From: Actinomycetota bacterium
GTDB taxonomy: Bacteria > Actinomycetota > Acidimicrobiia > Acidimicrobiales > Ilumatobacteraceae
Direction: 5' to 3'
Assembly: GCA_016213665.1 (NCBI GenBank)
Contig: JACQZX010000006.1
Span: 1 to 33,175 of the forward strand
DNA: 33,175 nt
Shown here: in pieces, positions 15,066 through 22,934 of the stretch
Numbering within the stretch: position 1 is the first letter of the stretch
Layout: the number at the start of each line of letters is the position of its first letter
The notes under the pieces: generated by a model
Databases searched by the model: none
Told to the model about the DNA's origin: nothing
Seen by the model: the letters and a program-made list of their open reading frames with translations, nothing else
Position numbers and translations under genes: made by a program

Positions 15066-16117
15066 GTCAGCCCTTTCATGGCGTCGAGCGCGCGCTCAGA
15101 GAGGCCCTCGGCCGCGACCTTGAACGTCTCGAAATCGAAGTCGCCCGGCTGCCCCATCGCGCCGTGAAGATAGCGCGCATAGACGCCCTCGCTGATCACC
15201 GCCAGCCGCCAACACCCAAAGGCGACGTAGTAGTCGATTCCCGAAACGTCGCGACCCGTTCTGCGCGCATAGCGCTCGACAAGTTCCGGGTAAGTGGGAA
15301 AGCCGCCGGCAGGGGTCGGATCATTGGCACGCAACGAGCCGAGGTCGCCCTGGAACCAATAGACGCCGAGATACCCGAGATCGGCTAGCGGATCACCAAG
15401 CGTGCACAGCTCCCAATCGAGCACCGCCGCGATGCGTCCGGTCGCAAGATCAGTGAGGCAGTTGCCGAAGCGGAAGTCGCCATGCGCAATCGATACGCCC
15501 TGCTGCCGCGGTAGTTGTTCACGCAGTCGCCGAGCCACTTCGTCGATCGCCGGCAACTCGCGGGTCTTGGAGTTCTCCCATTGCGTGCTCCACCGCTTGA
15601 CCTGGCGTTCCACGTAACCCTCACGCTTGGCCAGATCGCCGAGACCGACTGCATCGACATCGACACCGTGCAGATCGGCTAGCACATCGACGAGGTGCTC
15701 ACCCGCGACACGCCGCAGCGCCAGCGGCAACTCGGCACCACGCTCGGGGCTGTCGAGCACGATGCCGTCGACGAAACCCATCACGTAGAACGGGGCACCG
15801 TTCACAGCTTCGTCGGTGCACAGACCCAGCGCCGGCGGCACCGGCACAGCGGAGCGGCCGACGGCAGTGATAATGCGGTGCTCGCGGGCCATGTCGTGCG
15901 CGGTGGCAAGGACGTGCCCGAGCGGCGGTCGTCGCAGGACGAAACGCTCGCGATTGGCGGCAGTGACCTTGAAGCTGAGGTTGGAACGACCACCGGCAAT
16001 CACGTCGAACGTGAACGGTGGCTGCGCCGAAGGCACGTTGGCTGCCAGCCAATCGCTCACTCGCTCGATCTCGATGCCCTGCACGGGCGGCAACAGTAAC
16101 CGGTGAGCCGACGCCAA
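15062..16117 (-). CDS. APH-like phosphotransferase
   Basis: A 351-aa protein of the aminoglycoside phosphotransferase fold. In actinobacteria this subgroup commonly lies beside acyl-CoA dehydrogenases and acyl-CoA ligases, and resembles the kinase domain of ACAD10. It shows AGGRSNLSF near the start (nucleotide loop), LRRPP with the ATP-anchoring region, the catalytic HGDFRFGN (212-219, D214) and the metal-binding VLDWELCTLGDP (D234). It probably phosphorylates a small hydroxylated metabolite, perhaps a hydroxyacyl intermediate, rather than conferring antibiotic resistance. The start is uncertain: TTG at 16117 gives this length, and GTG at 16084 would give 340 aa. Neither has a clear ribosome binding site. 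It starts 3 bases after the NlpC/P60 stop and overlaps the next gene by 4 bases. Confidence 0.88.
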   Translation of the reverse strand: MASAHRLLLPPVQGIEIERVSDWLAANVPSAQPPFTFDVIAGGRSNLSFKVTAANRERFVLRRPPLGHVLATAHDMAREHRIITAVGRSAVPVPPALGLCTDEAVNGAPFYVMGFVDGIVLDSPERGAELPLALRRVAGEHLVDVLADLHGVDVDAVGLGDLAKREGYVERQVKRWSTQWENSKTRELPAIDEVARRLREQLPRQQGVSIAHGDFRFGNCLTDLATGRIAAVLDWELCTLGDPLADLGYLGVYWFQGDLGSLRANDPTPAGGFPTYPELVERYARRTGRDVSGIDYYVAFGCWRLAVISEGVYARYLHGAMGQPGDFDFETFKVAAEGLSERALDAMKGLT

Positions 16118-16120
16118 GGC

Positions 16121-17239
16121 TCAGCCGGGGCGACCGATGCCGACGACCTTGTTCCAGTTCACGGTGGTCAGCTCCACCGGGACACTCGGCGATGACGCGT
16201 GAATCATCTGGCCACCACCGACGTAGATACCGACGTGACCGATGGGCGCGTAGTAGAAGATCAGGTCGCCAGGTTGCACCTGGTCTTGCGGCACGTGTGC
16301 CGTCGAGGCGAACTGCCGACCACTCTGATGCGGGAGCGAGACGCCTGCACGACCCCACGCATACTTGGTGAGGCCAGAACAGTCGAACGCGACGCCTGGC
16401 AGTTCCGCCGCGTACCGATAGGCGACGCCGATCTGGCCGTAAGCGGCCGACACCGCAATGCCGGCACTACCCGAAACCGTCGGGACCGTGCCTGTATATG
16501 TGGGGCCGCTGCTACCGCCACCGCCGCCACCTCCTCCGCGAGGAGCGGCGCCGCCCGTTGGAGCGTTGGTGGCCCGCTGGCGTTGCGCGCGGGCAGCGGC
16601 AGCCCTTTCGCGGGCCTGCTGCTCGGCCCGCAGCTTCGCCTCGCCGTAGTCCCGCTCTGCGGCTGCGTGACGGACTTTGTAGTTCGCCTCCAGGTCTTCC
16701 AGCTGCACCCGTTTCGTTTCGAGGCTGGCGATCAGCTGCGTCGCTTCCTCTTGCTTGCGGGCCAGCGATGCACGCTCGGCGGCAAGATCGTCGACGACCG
16801 ATTGCAGGTCGTCGACATTGCCTTCGCCGGTGTCGAGCGCGAGCGATGCGAGCGCTGAGCGTTGGCCTGCCGCGCTGTAGGTGGCAGCGTTCGAGAAGAT
16901 CGGGCTGAGCGCCAGTGAGTCGCCGGAGGTGAACCGCTTGATCGCGATCTGCTGTAGCACCAGTTGAACATCGCCAAGGGTTGCGGTCATCTCGTCGACG
17001 CGGGCCTGCGATTCCGCGATCTCGACTACCAGTTCCTCCTGGCGGTCGAGGGCGCCGGCGTAGTCCTCGTCGATCTGACCCATCTCGTCGCGCAGTGCGT
17101 CCAGCTGAGCGAGCACCTGGTCAAGCTTGCGCTTGGCGTCGTCCACACCGTCGGCGGAGACACTCGCCGGGCCGGCCAGCAGACCGCAGGCGAGGGCGCA
17201 AACGCCGACAATCGTGCGCGTGCTGGACTTCTTGCTCAT
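16121..17239 (-). CDS. Coiled-coil NlpC/P60 peptidoglycan hydrolase, copy 1
   Basis: A 372-aa secreted cell-wall hydrolase. A signal peptide (about 1-29, hydrophobic VGVCALACGLLAGPASVSA) is followed by a long coiled-coil region (about 31-220), a Gly-rich linker (about 229-245) and a C-terminal NlpC/P60 domain with catalytic C287 (FDCSGL), H335 (GHVGIY) and a third polar residue H347 (MIHAS). The layout is that of RipA/CwlO-type D,L-endopeptidases, which cut stem peptides at the septum and are usually held inactive until the coiled coil is engaged. It is paralogous to the gene at 24080-25180; the coiled coil and catalytic domain are close, the linker differs. The ATG at 17239 follows a conserved -10 box at 9 bases. 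The APH-like gene starts just after it. Confidence 0.93.
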   Translation of the reverse strand: MSKKSSTRTIVGVCALACGLLAGPASVSADGVDDAKRKLDQVLAQLDALRDEMGQIDEDYAGALDRQEELVVEIAESQARVDEMTATLGDVQLVLQQIAIKRFTSGDSLALSPIFSNAATYSAAGQRSALASLALDTGEGNVDDLQSVVDDLAAERASLARKQEEATQLIASLETKRVQLEDLEANYKVRHAAAERDYGEAKLRAEQQARERAAAARAQRQRATNAPTGGAAPRGGGGGGGGSSGPTYTGTVPTVSGSAGIAVSAAYGQIGVAYRYAAELPGVAFDCSGLTKYAWGRAGVSLPHQSGRQFASTAHVPQDQVQPGDLIFYYAPIGHVGIYVGGGQMIHASSPSVPVELTTVNWNKVVGIGRPG

Positions 17240-17247
17240 GAGTCAGT

Positions 17248-17277
17248 CAGGCTACCAATGTTACGAACACATTGCGA
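17248..17277 (-). promoter_or_regulatory. Promoter of NlpC/P60 copy 1, conserved with copy 2
   Basis: On the minus strand a TAGCCT -10 box (17249-17254) lies 9 bases before the ATG. A weak -35 box TCGCAA (17272-17277) is 17 bases upstream of it. The 26 bases 17248-17273 match 25188-25213 at 25 positions. The spacer holds an imperfect palindrome (AATGT, 7 bases, ACATT) and GTAAC-N4-GTAGC, which resembles the MtrA direct-repeat site; that assignment is tentative. Confidence 0.65.
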
Positions 17278-17302
17278 AGCGCCCGGAGTCTGCCAGCCGT
17301 GG

Positions 17303-18868
17303 TCATTCCCATTCGATCGTCCCAGGAGGCTTGGAAGTGACGTCGTAGACCACCCGATTTACCCCGGCCACCTCGTTGATGATGCGATTCGAGATCGATT
17401 CCAAGACCTCGTAGGGCAGCCGCGCCCAGTCGGCCGTCATCGCATCGTCGCTGGTCACCGCCCTGACGATGATCGGGTGGGCATACGTACGTTCGTCGCC
17501 CATCACGCCCACCGAGCGCACATCGGCGGCCAGCACGGCGAAACTCTGCCACAGGTCGCGCTCGAGCCCGGCGGCTGCGATCTCGGCACGAACGATCGCA
17601 TCCGCCTGTTGCAAAATGGCGACTCGCTCGGGGGTCACCTCCCCGAGGATGCGCACCCCGAGGCCTGGCCCTGGGAACGGCTGGCGCAGCACGATCTCAT
17701 CGGGCAGGCCGAGTTCGGCGCCCAATTTACGCACCTCGTCCTTGAACAGATCGCGCAGCGGCTCGACCAATTCCAGAGTCATGTCAGCGGGTAGTCCGCC
17801 GACATTGTGGTGACTCTTGATCACGGCGGCGGTGCCATCGGCGCCCCCACTCTCGATCACATCCGGATAGAGAGTCCCTTGAACGAGGAACTTCGCCTCG
17901 CTGAGGCCACCGGTGTGCTCCTCGAAGATACGAACGAACAATTCGCCGATGATCTTGCGTTTCAGCTCGGGTTCCACCACGCCGGCCAACTTCTCGAAGT
18001 ATCGCTCACCGGCGCTGACATGAATCAGCTCGATGCCCATGTTGCGCCTGAACGTCTCTACCACCTGATCGCTCTCGTGCAATCGCATCAGGCCGGTGTC
18101 GACATAGACGCAGACCAACTGATGGCCGATCGCACGGTGCACCAGCGCCGCCGCGACTGCGGAATCGACGCCCCCGCTCAGCGCGCAGATCACCCGCCCC
18201 GAGCCCACCTGTGCACGGATGGCTGTCACCTGCTCCTCGACGATCGACCCCATCGTCCATGTGCGCGCGCAGCCTGCGAGGTCGTGCAGAAAACGACCGA
18301 GCAGCGCCATGCCGTGCGGCGTGTGCACTACCTCCGGATGCCATTGCACGCCCCAGATCCGACGGTCGGCACACTCCATCGCCGCCACCGGCGCGTCGGG
18401 CGTGGTCGCCGTCGCAGTGAAACCTTGCGGAACTCGCGTGACAGCGTCGAAGTGGCTCATCCACACGTCCTGCTCGCCGGGCATGTTCGCCAGCAGACCG
18501 CTGGGCTGGTCGGCACTTCCGGGCAGCACCGTCACCCGCGCCCGGCCGTATTCGCCCCGCATACCGCGCCCGACGGTGCCGCCAAGTTGCTGTGCGATCA
18601 GCTGCGCGCCGTAGCAGATGCCGAGAATCGGAATTCCGAGCTCGTAGATGGCGGCATCGAGCGAAGGAGCACCCTCGACGTGCACGCTCTTAGGCCCACC
18701 GGAAAGGATGATCGCAGCCGGATTGAGTGCGGCTGTCTCTGCTGCCGAAATTCGGTGCGCAACGATGTGTGAATAGACGTTGAGTTCGCGCACACGGCGC
18801 GCGATCAGCTGCGCGTACTGCGCACCGAAATCGACAACTAGAACCGGTTGCGGATGCGAGCCAGTCAC
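17303..18868 (-). CDS. guaA: GMP synthase (glutamine-hydrolysing)
   Basis: A 521-aa cytoplasmic enzyme that makes GMP from XMP, ATP and glutamine, the last step of guanine nucleotide synthesis. The N-terminal class I glutamine amidotransferase has the nucleophile C85 (GICYGAQ) and H177/E179 (WHPEV). The ATP pyrophosphatase domain has the P-loop SGGVDS (231-236). The C-terminal dimerisation domain has [14 protein letters not shown] and ends with the family tail KPPGTIEWE. Length is normal and no key residue is missing. The GTG start overlaps the stop of the upstream 82-aa coiled-coil gene in GTGA. The next gene downstream, NlpC/P60 copy 1, has its own promoter in the gap, so guaA probably belongs with the small upstream gene. 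Confidence 0.97.
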   Translation of the reverse strand: MTGSHPQPVLVVDFGAQYAQLIARRVRELNVYSHIVAHRISAAETAALNPAAIILSGGPKSVHVEGAPSLDAAIYELGIPILGICYGAQLIAQQLGGTVGRGMRGEYGRARVTVLPGSADQPSGLLANMPGEQDVWMSHFDAVTRVPQGFTATATTPDAPVAAMECADRRIWGVQWHPEVVHTPHGMALLGRFLHDLAGCARTWTMGSIVEEQVTAIRAQVGSGRVICALSGGVDSAVAAALVHRAIGHQLVCVYVDTGLMRLHESDQVVETFRRNMGIELIHVSAGERYFEKLAGVVEPELKRKIIGELFVRIFEEHTGGLSEAKFLVQGTLYPDVIESGGADGTAAVIKSHHNVGGLPADMTLELVEPLRDLFKDEVRKLGAELGLPDEIVLRQPFPGPGLGVRILGEVTPERVAILQQADAIVRAEIAAAGLERDLWQSFAVLAADVRSVGVMGDERTYAHPIIVRAVTSDDAMTADWARLPYEVLESISNRIINEVAGVNRVVYDVTSKPPGTIEWE

Positions 18869-19113
18869 GCGCCTCGCAACTTCACGTACTTCTCGCGAGC
18901 CTCGCGGTGGCCCTTCAGGCCGGAACCGATCATGCCGCCGGTGCGCACCTTGTTGACGGTGTCCTCGAGTTCATTCAGAAGTGTATAGATGTCGTCGGTG
19001 GGGCCGGCTTGGCTCACACGTTCGAGCTTCTCGTATACCTTGCCGAGGTTCTTTCGGAATTGCTCGAACTCCTTGTCGAGTTCTTTGCGGGTAGCTTCTA
19101 GGTCGTCGCTCAT
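18865..19113 (-). CDS. 82-aa coiled-coil protein, unknown function
   Basis: A small cytoplasmic protein that I cannot name. The N-terminal half ([16 protein letters not shown] and on to about residue 37) is strongly charged with heptad-like spacing, so a coiled coil is likely. The rest contains a helical [12 protein letters not shown] stretch and a conserved-looking [24 protein letters not shown] tail. It overlaps the guaA start by 4 bases, implying one transcript. The ATG at 19113 is used; GTG at 19122 is an alternative. Its ATG and the ATG of the divergent lipoprotein share the tetramer CATG. Confidence 0.75.
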   Translation of the reverse strand: MSDDLEATRKELDKEFEQFRKNLGKVYEKLERVSQAGPTDDIYTLLNELEDTVNKVRTGGMIGSGLKGHREAREKYVKLRGA

Positions 19114-19507
19114 GCCCTCCACCGTAGCCCGCCCCTCGCGCTCGTTCGCCCTCGTCGTCGTGTGGTTTTTCGCGCTCGGCCTTGCCGTTGCTGCTTGCGG
19201 CGGGCAGAACCCCTACGACGCCGCGCAGTCGGCCCCACCGTCGGTGAGTTCGGGGGAACCCGGTGCTGTCCCCACGGTCACCGATACCAACGATTTCTTG
19301 CCAGAACACGCCAACGTCAGCGACTGCGTCGGCTCCGCCGAGCGCGGCGACTGCGGCAGCAAGACCAAGGGCGGCTGGCAGATGTACCTCACCTTTGCGG
19401 CGCTCATCGGTGGCCTGACCTTCATCGGCTGGAGAGTTGTGCGCGGCGTGCGCGCTCGCGACGCCGCCCGCAACAGCGCCACCACCGACGCCCACGCCCG
19501 ATTGTGA
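19112..19507 (+). CDS. Small lipoprotein with C-terminal membrane helix
   Basis: A 131-aa protein with no recognised domain. The N-terminus is a lipoprotein signal: a hydrophobic run FALVVVWFFALGLAV and the lipobox VAAC (cysteine at about 29). A Pro/Ser-rich stretch, two cysteines (SDCVGSAERGDC) and a second hydrophobic helix (MYLTFAALIGGLTFIGW) close to a basic tail follow. It should be exported and held in the membrane at both ends. The start at 19112 overlaps the start of the divergent coiled-coil gene. Function unknown. Confidence 0.65.
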   Translation: MPSTVARPSRSFALVVVWFFALGLAVAACGGQNPYDAAQSAPPSVSSGEPGAVPTVTDTNDFLPEHANVSDCVGSAERGDCGSKTKGGWQMYLTFAALIGGLTFIGWRVVRGVRARDAARNSATTDAHARL

Positions 19508-19533
19508 TCGCCGGTCGTGCTTGAATGTTGCCC

Positions 19534-20007
19534 ATGATTCGACAGGCAAGAGCTCTCCGCCTCGTCGCAACATTCGCCATCTCGCTGGCACTTGCCGGCA
19601 CGGCTTGCAGCAGCAAGGCCACCTCCGAGGCGCGCACGCCGCCAACTGCGCCTGCTGCCGGCGAAACGCCAACCACGGCACTAACCGGCGACACCTCCAC
19701 CACAGTCGCCGCGCCGACCACCGAGTCGACCGCCACGACCACGACCACGCCCACGCCCACGACGATCGCCTGTCGTACGGTTACCGATCCTCCGCCGCCG
19801 AACATCAAGCTCGGTGACTGCGGCCCAATGGTCGAATCCATCCAGTCGCAGCTCACCGTCGCCGGATTCCCTGTCACCGTCAGCGGCGTCTTCGATGCCA
19901 CGACCGATCAGGCGGTGAAAGACTTTCAAGCTGCCAACGCGCTCGAGGTCGACGGTTTGGTCGGTTCGATCACATTCCTCACGCTGTTCGGCAGCCTCGG
20001 CGACTGA
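19534..20007 (+). CDS. Exported peptidoglycan-binding domain protein
   Basis: A 157-aa exported protein. A hydrophobic signal (LRLVATFAISLALAGTAC) ends in a cysteine near residue 25, but the position -3 residue is Gly, so the lipobox is atypical. A Thr/Ala/Pro-rich linker (about 30-80) spans the wall. The C-terminal 70 residues are a PG_binding_1 module: GDCGPMVESIQSQLTVAGFPVTVSGVFDATTDQAVKDFQ, then VDGLVGSITFLTL. These modules attach to peptidoglycan; no catalytic domain is present, so it may be an anchor or regulator of cell-wall enzymes such as the NlpC/P60 proteins in this region. The ATG at 19534 is preferred over a TTG 9 bases upstream. Confidence 0.85.
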   Translation: MIRQARALRLVATFAISLALAGTACSSKATSEARTPPTAPAAGETPTTALTGDTSTTVAAPTTESTATTTTTPTPTTIACRTVTDPPPPNIKLGDCGPMVESIQSQLTVAGFPVTVSGVFDATTDQAVKDFQAANALEVDGLVGSITFLTLFGSLGD

Positions 20008-20012
20008 TCGCG

Positions 20013-21419
20013 GTGACACCGGAGCAATTCCGCAGCAATGGCCACGCGCTCATCGACTGGATCGCCAACTACATAGAAGGTGTCGAGCGCTATCCGGTCA
20101 ACAGTCGAGCGCAGCCGGGCGACATTCGCGCGTCGCTGCCGGAGCATCCACCGATGGCGGCAGAGCCGTTTGCCGATGTGCTCGCCGACCTCGACCGCGT
20201 GGTGATGCCGGGCATCACCCATTGGCAACATCCCAGGTTCTTCGCCTACTTCCCTGCCAACAACGGCTACGCCTCGATTCTGGGCGAGCTGGCTGCCGCC
20301 GGGCTTGGGGTGCAGGGAATGAGTTGGGTCACCAGCCCGGCGTGCACGGAGCTGGAGACGTTGATGATGGATTGGATGCAGGAAGCGCTGGCATTGCCCG
20401 ATCGCTTCCGCAGCACCGATGCACGCGGTGGCGGCGTGATTCAGGGTTCCGCCAGCGAGGCGACGCTCGTATCAATTCTTGCCGCGCGGTGGCGGGCGAC
20501 GAATGGGGCAGTCAACACAACAGGCGACACGAGCAAACTCGTCGCCTACGCAACCGCACAAGCACACAGCAGCATCGAGAAGGGGCTTCGCCTGGCCGGA
20601 ATCGGCACCGCGCACCTGCGCATCGTGGCCCACGACAATTCGTTTGCGATGGTGCCCGCCGACTTCGCCAGCCTGGTCGATGCCGACCGCCTGGCTGGTC
20701 TCGTTCCGTTCTGGGTGTGCGGCACCGTCGGCACCACAAGCTCGATGGCATTCGATCCGATCGGCGCGATCGGCGACACTGCGCGGCAGAACTCGATTTG
20801 GCTGCACGTCGACGCGGCGATGAGCGGCATCGCCGCGCTGGCCCCGGAGTACCGCTGGGTGAACGAAGGGCTTGAGCTCGCCGACAGTTACTGCACCAAC
20901 CCACACAAGTGGATGGGGGTCAACTTCGACTGCGACCTGTTCTACACCGCCGATCGAGCAGCACTGCTCGGTGCGCTCAGCATCTTGCCGGAGTACCTGC
21001 GCTCGGCCGCCGCCGAGAGTGGCGCGGCGATCGACTACCGCGACTGGCAGATACCTCTCGGGCGTCGCTTTCGAGCGCTCAAGCTGTGGTTCACGATCCG
21101 CGACGGCGGCATCGGCGAGGCCATCGAGATGATCCGCGCCCATGTGTCGCTGACCCAGGATCTTGCCACCTGGGTGGCGGCCGACGATCGCTTCGAGATC
21201 GTGGCGCCTCATCCGCTGAATCTTCTGTGTCTTCGACTCGTGGCCGGCGACGCCGCCACCGACGCGCTGATCGCTGCCGCCAACGACACAGGGGTGGCGT
21301 TGTTCACACGCACTGTGCTCGATGGCAAGGTCGCCTGTCGCGTATCCGTCGGTGGCCGCGCCACCGGTCAACTCGACGTAAGGGCGGCATGGCAATTGCT
21401 GCAGGACGTGGCCGGCTGA
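20013..21419 (+). CDS. PLP-dependent aromatic amino acid decarboxylase family
   Basis: A 468-aa group II decarboxylase very like DOPA/aromatic-L-amino-acid decarboxylase. The PLP lysine is K299 in NPHKWMGVNFDCD. H185 (AQAHSS) should stack on the cofactor and D267 (HVDAAMSG) should pair with the pyridine nitrogen. The stretch DYRDWQIPLGRRFRALKLWF is nearly that of the animal enzymes. Y328 (PEYLRSA) is at the place of the catalytic-loop tyrosine that distinguishes decarboxylases from aldehyde synthases, so decarboxylation to an arylalkylamine is expected. It should be cytoplasmic and dimeric. The GTG at 20013 starts 6 bases after the preceding gene, so cotranscription is possible. The exact substrate (Trp, Tyr, DOPA or Phe) is not determined. 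Confidence 0.93.
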   Translation: MTPEQFRSNGHALIDWIANYIEGVERYPVNSRAQPGDIRASLPEHPPMAAEPFADVLADLDRVVMPGITHWQHPRFFAYFPANNGYASILGELAAAGLGVQGMSWVTSPACTELETLMMDWMQEALALPDRFRSTDARGGGVIQGSASEATLVSILAARWRATNGAVNTTGDTSKLVAYATAQAHSSIEKGLRLAGIGTAHLRIVAHDNSFAMVPADFASLVDADRLAGLVPFWVCGTVGTTSSMAFDPIGAIGDTARQNSIWLHVDAAMSGIAALAPEYRWVNEGLELADSYCTNPHKWMGVNFDCDLFYTADRAALLGALSILPEYLRSAAAESGAAIDYRDWQIPLGRRFRALKLWFTIRDGGIGEAIEMIRAHVSLTQDLATWVAADDRFEIVAPHPLNLLCLRLVAGDAATDALIAAANDTGVALFTRTVLDGKVACRVSVGGRATGQLDVRAAWQLLQDVAG

Positions 21420-21514
21420 ACGGGTTGTGATGTCGGCTGGTGGTCGGTTGAATCACGGCCACGCTCGATGGTCCACAAGATCGCGGGCGAACAACGAATA
21501 CCAAGGAGCACGTC

Positions 21515-21997
21515 ATGCGATTTCGTTTCGCAGTGCTCGTCGCGGTCACGAGTGTCCTGACCGTCGTATCGCCGGCAACCGCCGGTCACCCAGCCACCAT
21601 CGCGAATTCCGCCGTCGACGATTGGTCACAGCTCGATCGGCTGCTGTTCCGCATTTCGTTGCCGGCATTCTTGAAGGCGCGTGCCGGCGGCGACCCACGG
21701 TTCGACTGGAGCACCGACAACTGTTCGGCACCGCTGATCGGTGACACCGGCCGATCGTTCAACTTTCGTGACCCGTGCCGGCGTCACGACTTCGGCTATC
21801 GCAACCTGCAACTGATGGAACGCCGGTACGCAGGCGCAGGTGCCTATTGGAACGCGACCAACCGCCGACGCGTCGACGAGATGTTCCTCGCCGATATGCG
21901 GACGCATTGCCGATCCCGATCGTTACCGCTGCGACCGACATGCCAGGTGTGGGCCGAGACATTCTTCAGGGCCGTGCGTATCGCCGGCGGACCCTGA
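21515..21997 (+). CDS. Secreted prokaryotic phospholipase A2
   Basis: A 160-aa exported protein with a typical signal peptide (1-23, ending SPATAG). The mature part matches the small prokaryotic PLA2 family known from Streptomyces: an early NCSAP, then DPCRRHDFGYRN containing the catalytic H91 and calcium-binding D92. Four cysteines (about 70, 88, 132 and 143) can form the two usual disulfides. It should hydrolyse the sn-2 ester of phospholipids outside the cell. A good ribosome binding site (AAGGAG, 7 bases before the ATG) is present. The gene stands alone, with 95 bases separating it from the decarboxylase and a convergent Nudix gene after it. Confidence 0.92.
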   Translation: MRFRFAVLVAVTSVLTVVSPATAGHPATIANSAVDDWSQLDRLLFRISLPAFLKARAGGDPRFDWSTDNCSAPLIGDTGRSFNFRDPCRRHDFGYRNLQLMERRYAGAGAYWNATNRRRVDEMFLADMRTHCRSRSLPLRPTCQVWAETFFRAVRIAGGP

Positions 21998-22022
21998 ATG
22001 TCGCCGTTCACTGATTGACGGC

Positions 22023-22778
22023 TCAGAGTGCGGGTGGCTCGATGTCTGCGATGCCATGGGCCACCCGCAACAACTGATGCAACAGGCGGGCCGTGGCTCC
22101 CCAAACAGTCTCATCGTCGAGTTCGAAGAAGAAGATCGGGAACACACCGTTGGGTGTCGGCCACAGCTCTTCACGAAAGGTGCCCGGCCGGGTGAGATCG
22201 CTCAACGGCACCCACAACATCCGGTCGACCTCGCCGGTGTGCGCCCGCAGCGATGGAGGCTGACCGTCGCCGCCGGCGACGACCCTGGCGACGATGGGAG
22301 TTATCCAGCTGCGAGTGACGTGGGTGCCGATCGAGCGCAGCTCGCCCACCACTTCCACCGCCGACGGTGCCAGCCCAACTTCCTCATTTGCTTCGCGCAG
22401 CGCGGCGTCGATGGGCGACTCTCCGGGGTCGATGCGACCTCCCGGAAAACTCACCTCGCCACGATGGCTGCGCAACTGCATCGATCGGCGAGTGAGCAAG
22501 ACCTCGGCGCCGGCAGGTCCGTCGCCCAGCAAGACCAGCACCGCCGACATGCGTGCGTCGGTGAAGGCAGAGCCCCACTCGTCGGTGGCGGGGTGCTTTG
22601 GAATCGACGCCACCACAGTTTCGGTACTGACACTCGGGGCAGGCTGCGGCCAAGGCGGCGGGCCACCCAATTGCCAGCCCTCGGGCCGGGGAACGTGCTG
22701 CGCGCCCCCTGGTCGACGGGTGCGATCAGGCAGCGGGTGTCCAGCCGCTTGCGGCCAATTGCGCCAATACTTGCGCAA
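22023..22778 (-). CDS. Nudix hydrolase, CoA pyrophosphatase-like
   Basis: A protein of up to 251 aa with a clear Nudix box, GGRIDPGESPIDAALREANEEVGL, preceded by LLTRRSMQLRSHRGEVSFPGG, a pattern typical of NudL/CoAse-type enzymes that cut CoA and its derivatives. A Pro-rich stretch (RPEGWQLGGPPPWPQP) precedes the domain. The start is uncertain: the TTG at 22778 used here overlaps the upstream 55-aa gene by 53 bases, and later GTG codons before the domain are possible. The Nudix glutamates are intact, so metal-dependent activity is expected. It follows the 55-aa gene on the same strand and probably shares its transcript. Confidence 0.88.
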   Translation of the reverse strand: MRKYWRNWPQAAGHPLPDRTRRPGGAQHVPRPEGWQLGGPPPWPQPAPSVSTETVVASIPKHPATDEWGSAFTDARMSAVLVLLGDGPAGAEVLLTRRSMQLRSHRGEVSFPGGRIDPGESPIDAALREANEEVGLAPSAVEVVGELRSIGTHVTRSWITPIVARVVAGGDGQPPSLRAHTGEVDRMLWVPLSDLTRPGTFREELWPTPNGVFPIFFFELDDETVWGATARLLHQLLRVAHGIADIEPPAL

Positions 22779-22893
22779 GACCGGCGGTCTTCATCTTGGC
22801 GAGCACCTTGCCGGGGGCCTGTTCGCCACGTTCGAATTCGTCCCAGGCTGCAATCAGCTTGTTCAGGTCGGGCATGGGAGGGTCGAAGGCCAT
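22726..22893 (-). CDS. 55-aa conserved-type protein, unknown function
   Basis: A short cytoplasmic protein beginning MAFDPPMPDLNKLIAAWDEFERGEQAPGK-like and ending LAASGWTPAA, mostly helical and without cysteines, signals or membrane segments. I do not recognise a named family. It is supported as a gene by a TAGCCT -10 box ending 7 bases before the ATG (leaderless pattern) and by its overlap with the Nudix gene. It may be a small partner of that enzyme. Confidence 0.7.
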   Translation of the reverse strand: MAFDPPMPDLNKLIAAWDEFERGEQAPGKVLAKMKTAGLAQVLAQLAASGWTPAA

Positions 22894-22900
22894 GTGAATC

Positions 22901-22928
22901 AGGCTAGCGACGCGGGCATCGGTAGCAT
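22901..22928. promoter_or_regulatory. Divergent leaderless promoters for the 55-aa and SGNH genes
   Basis: Minus strand: TAGCCT at 22901-22906 ends 7 bases before the ATG at 22893. Plus strand: TAGCAT at 22923-22928 ends 6 bases before the ATG at 22935. Neither gene has a ribosome binding site. Both fit the TAnnnT-N6/7-ATG pattern of this window. Confidence 0.55.
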
Positions 22929-22934
22929 GCGCAG

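Noticed and set aside
15062-16117. Antibiotic resistance gene (aminoglycoside phosphotransferase)
   Set aside because: The fold is APH-like, but this subgroup sits in acyl-CoA metabolism clusters and there is no sign of resistance context.
19680-19770. Thr-codon repeats as a possible CRISPR or satellite
   Set aside because: They encode the Thr-rich linker of a lipoprotein; a similar run at 23090-23180 encodes another linker. No regular repeat-spacer structure.
20472-21395. 307-codon open frame on the minus strand
   Set aside because: Antisense to the aromatic amino acid decarboxylase, whose catalytic motifs are unambiguous.
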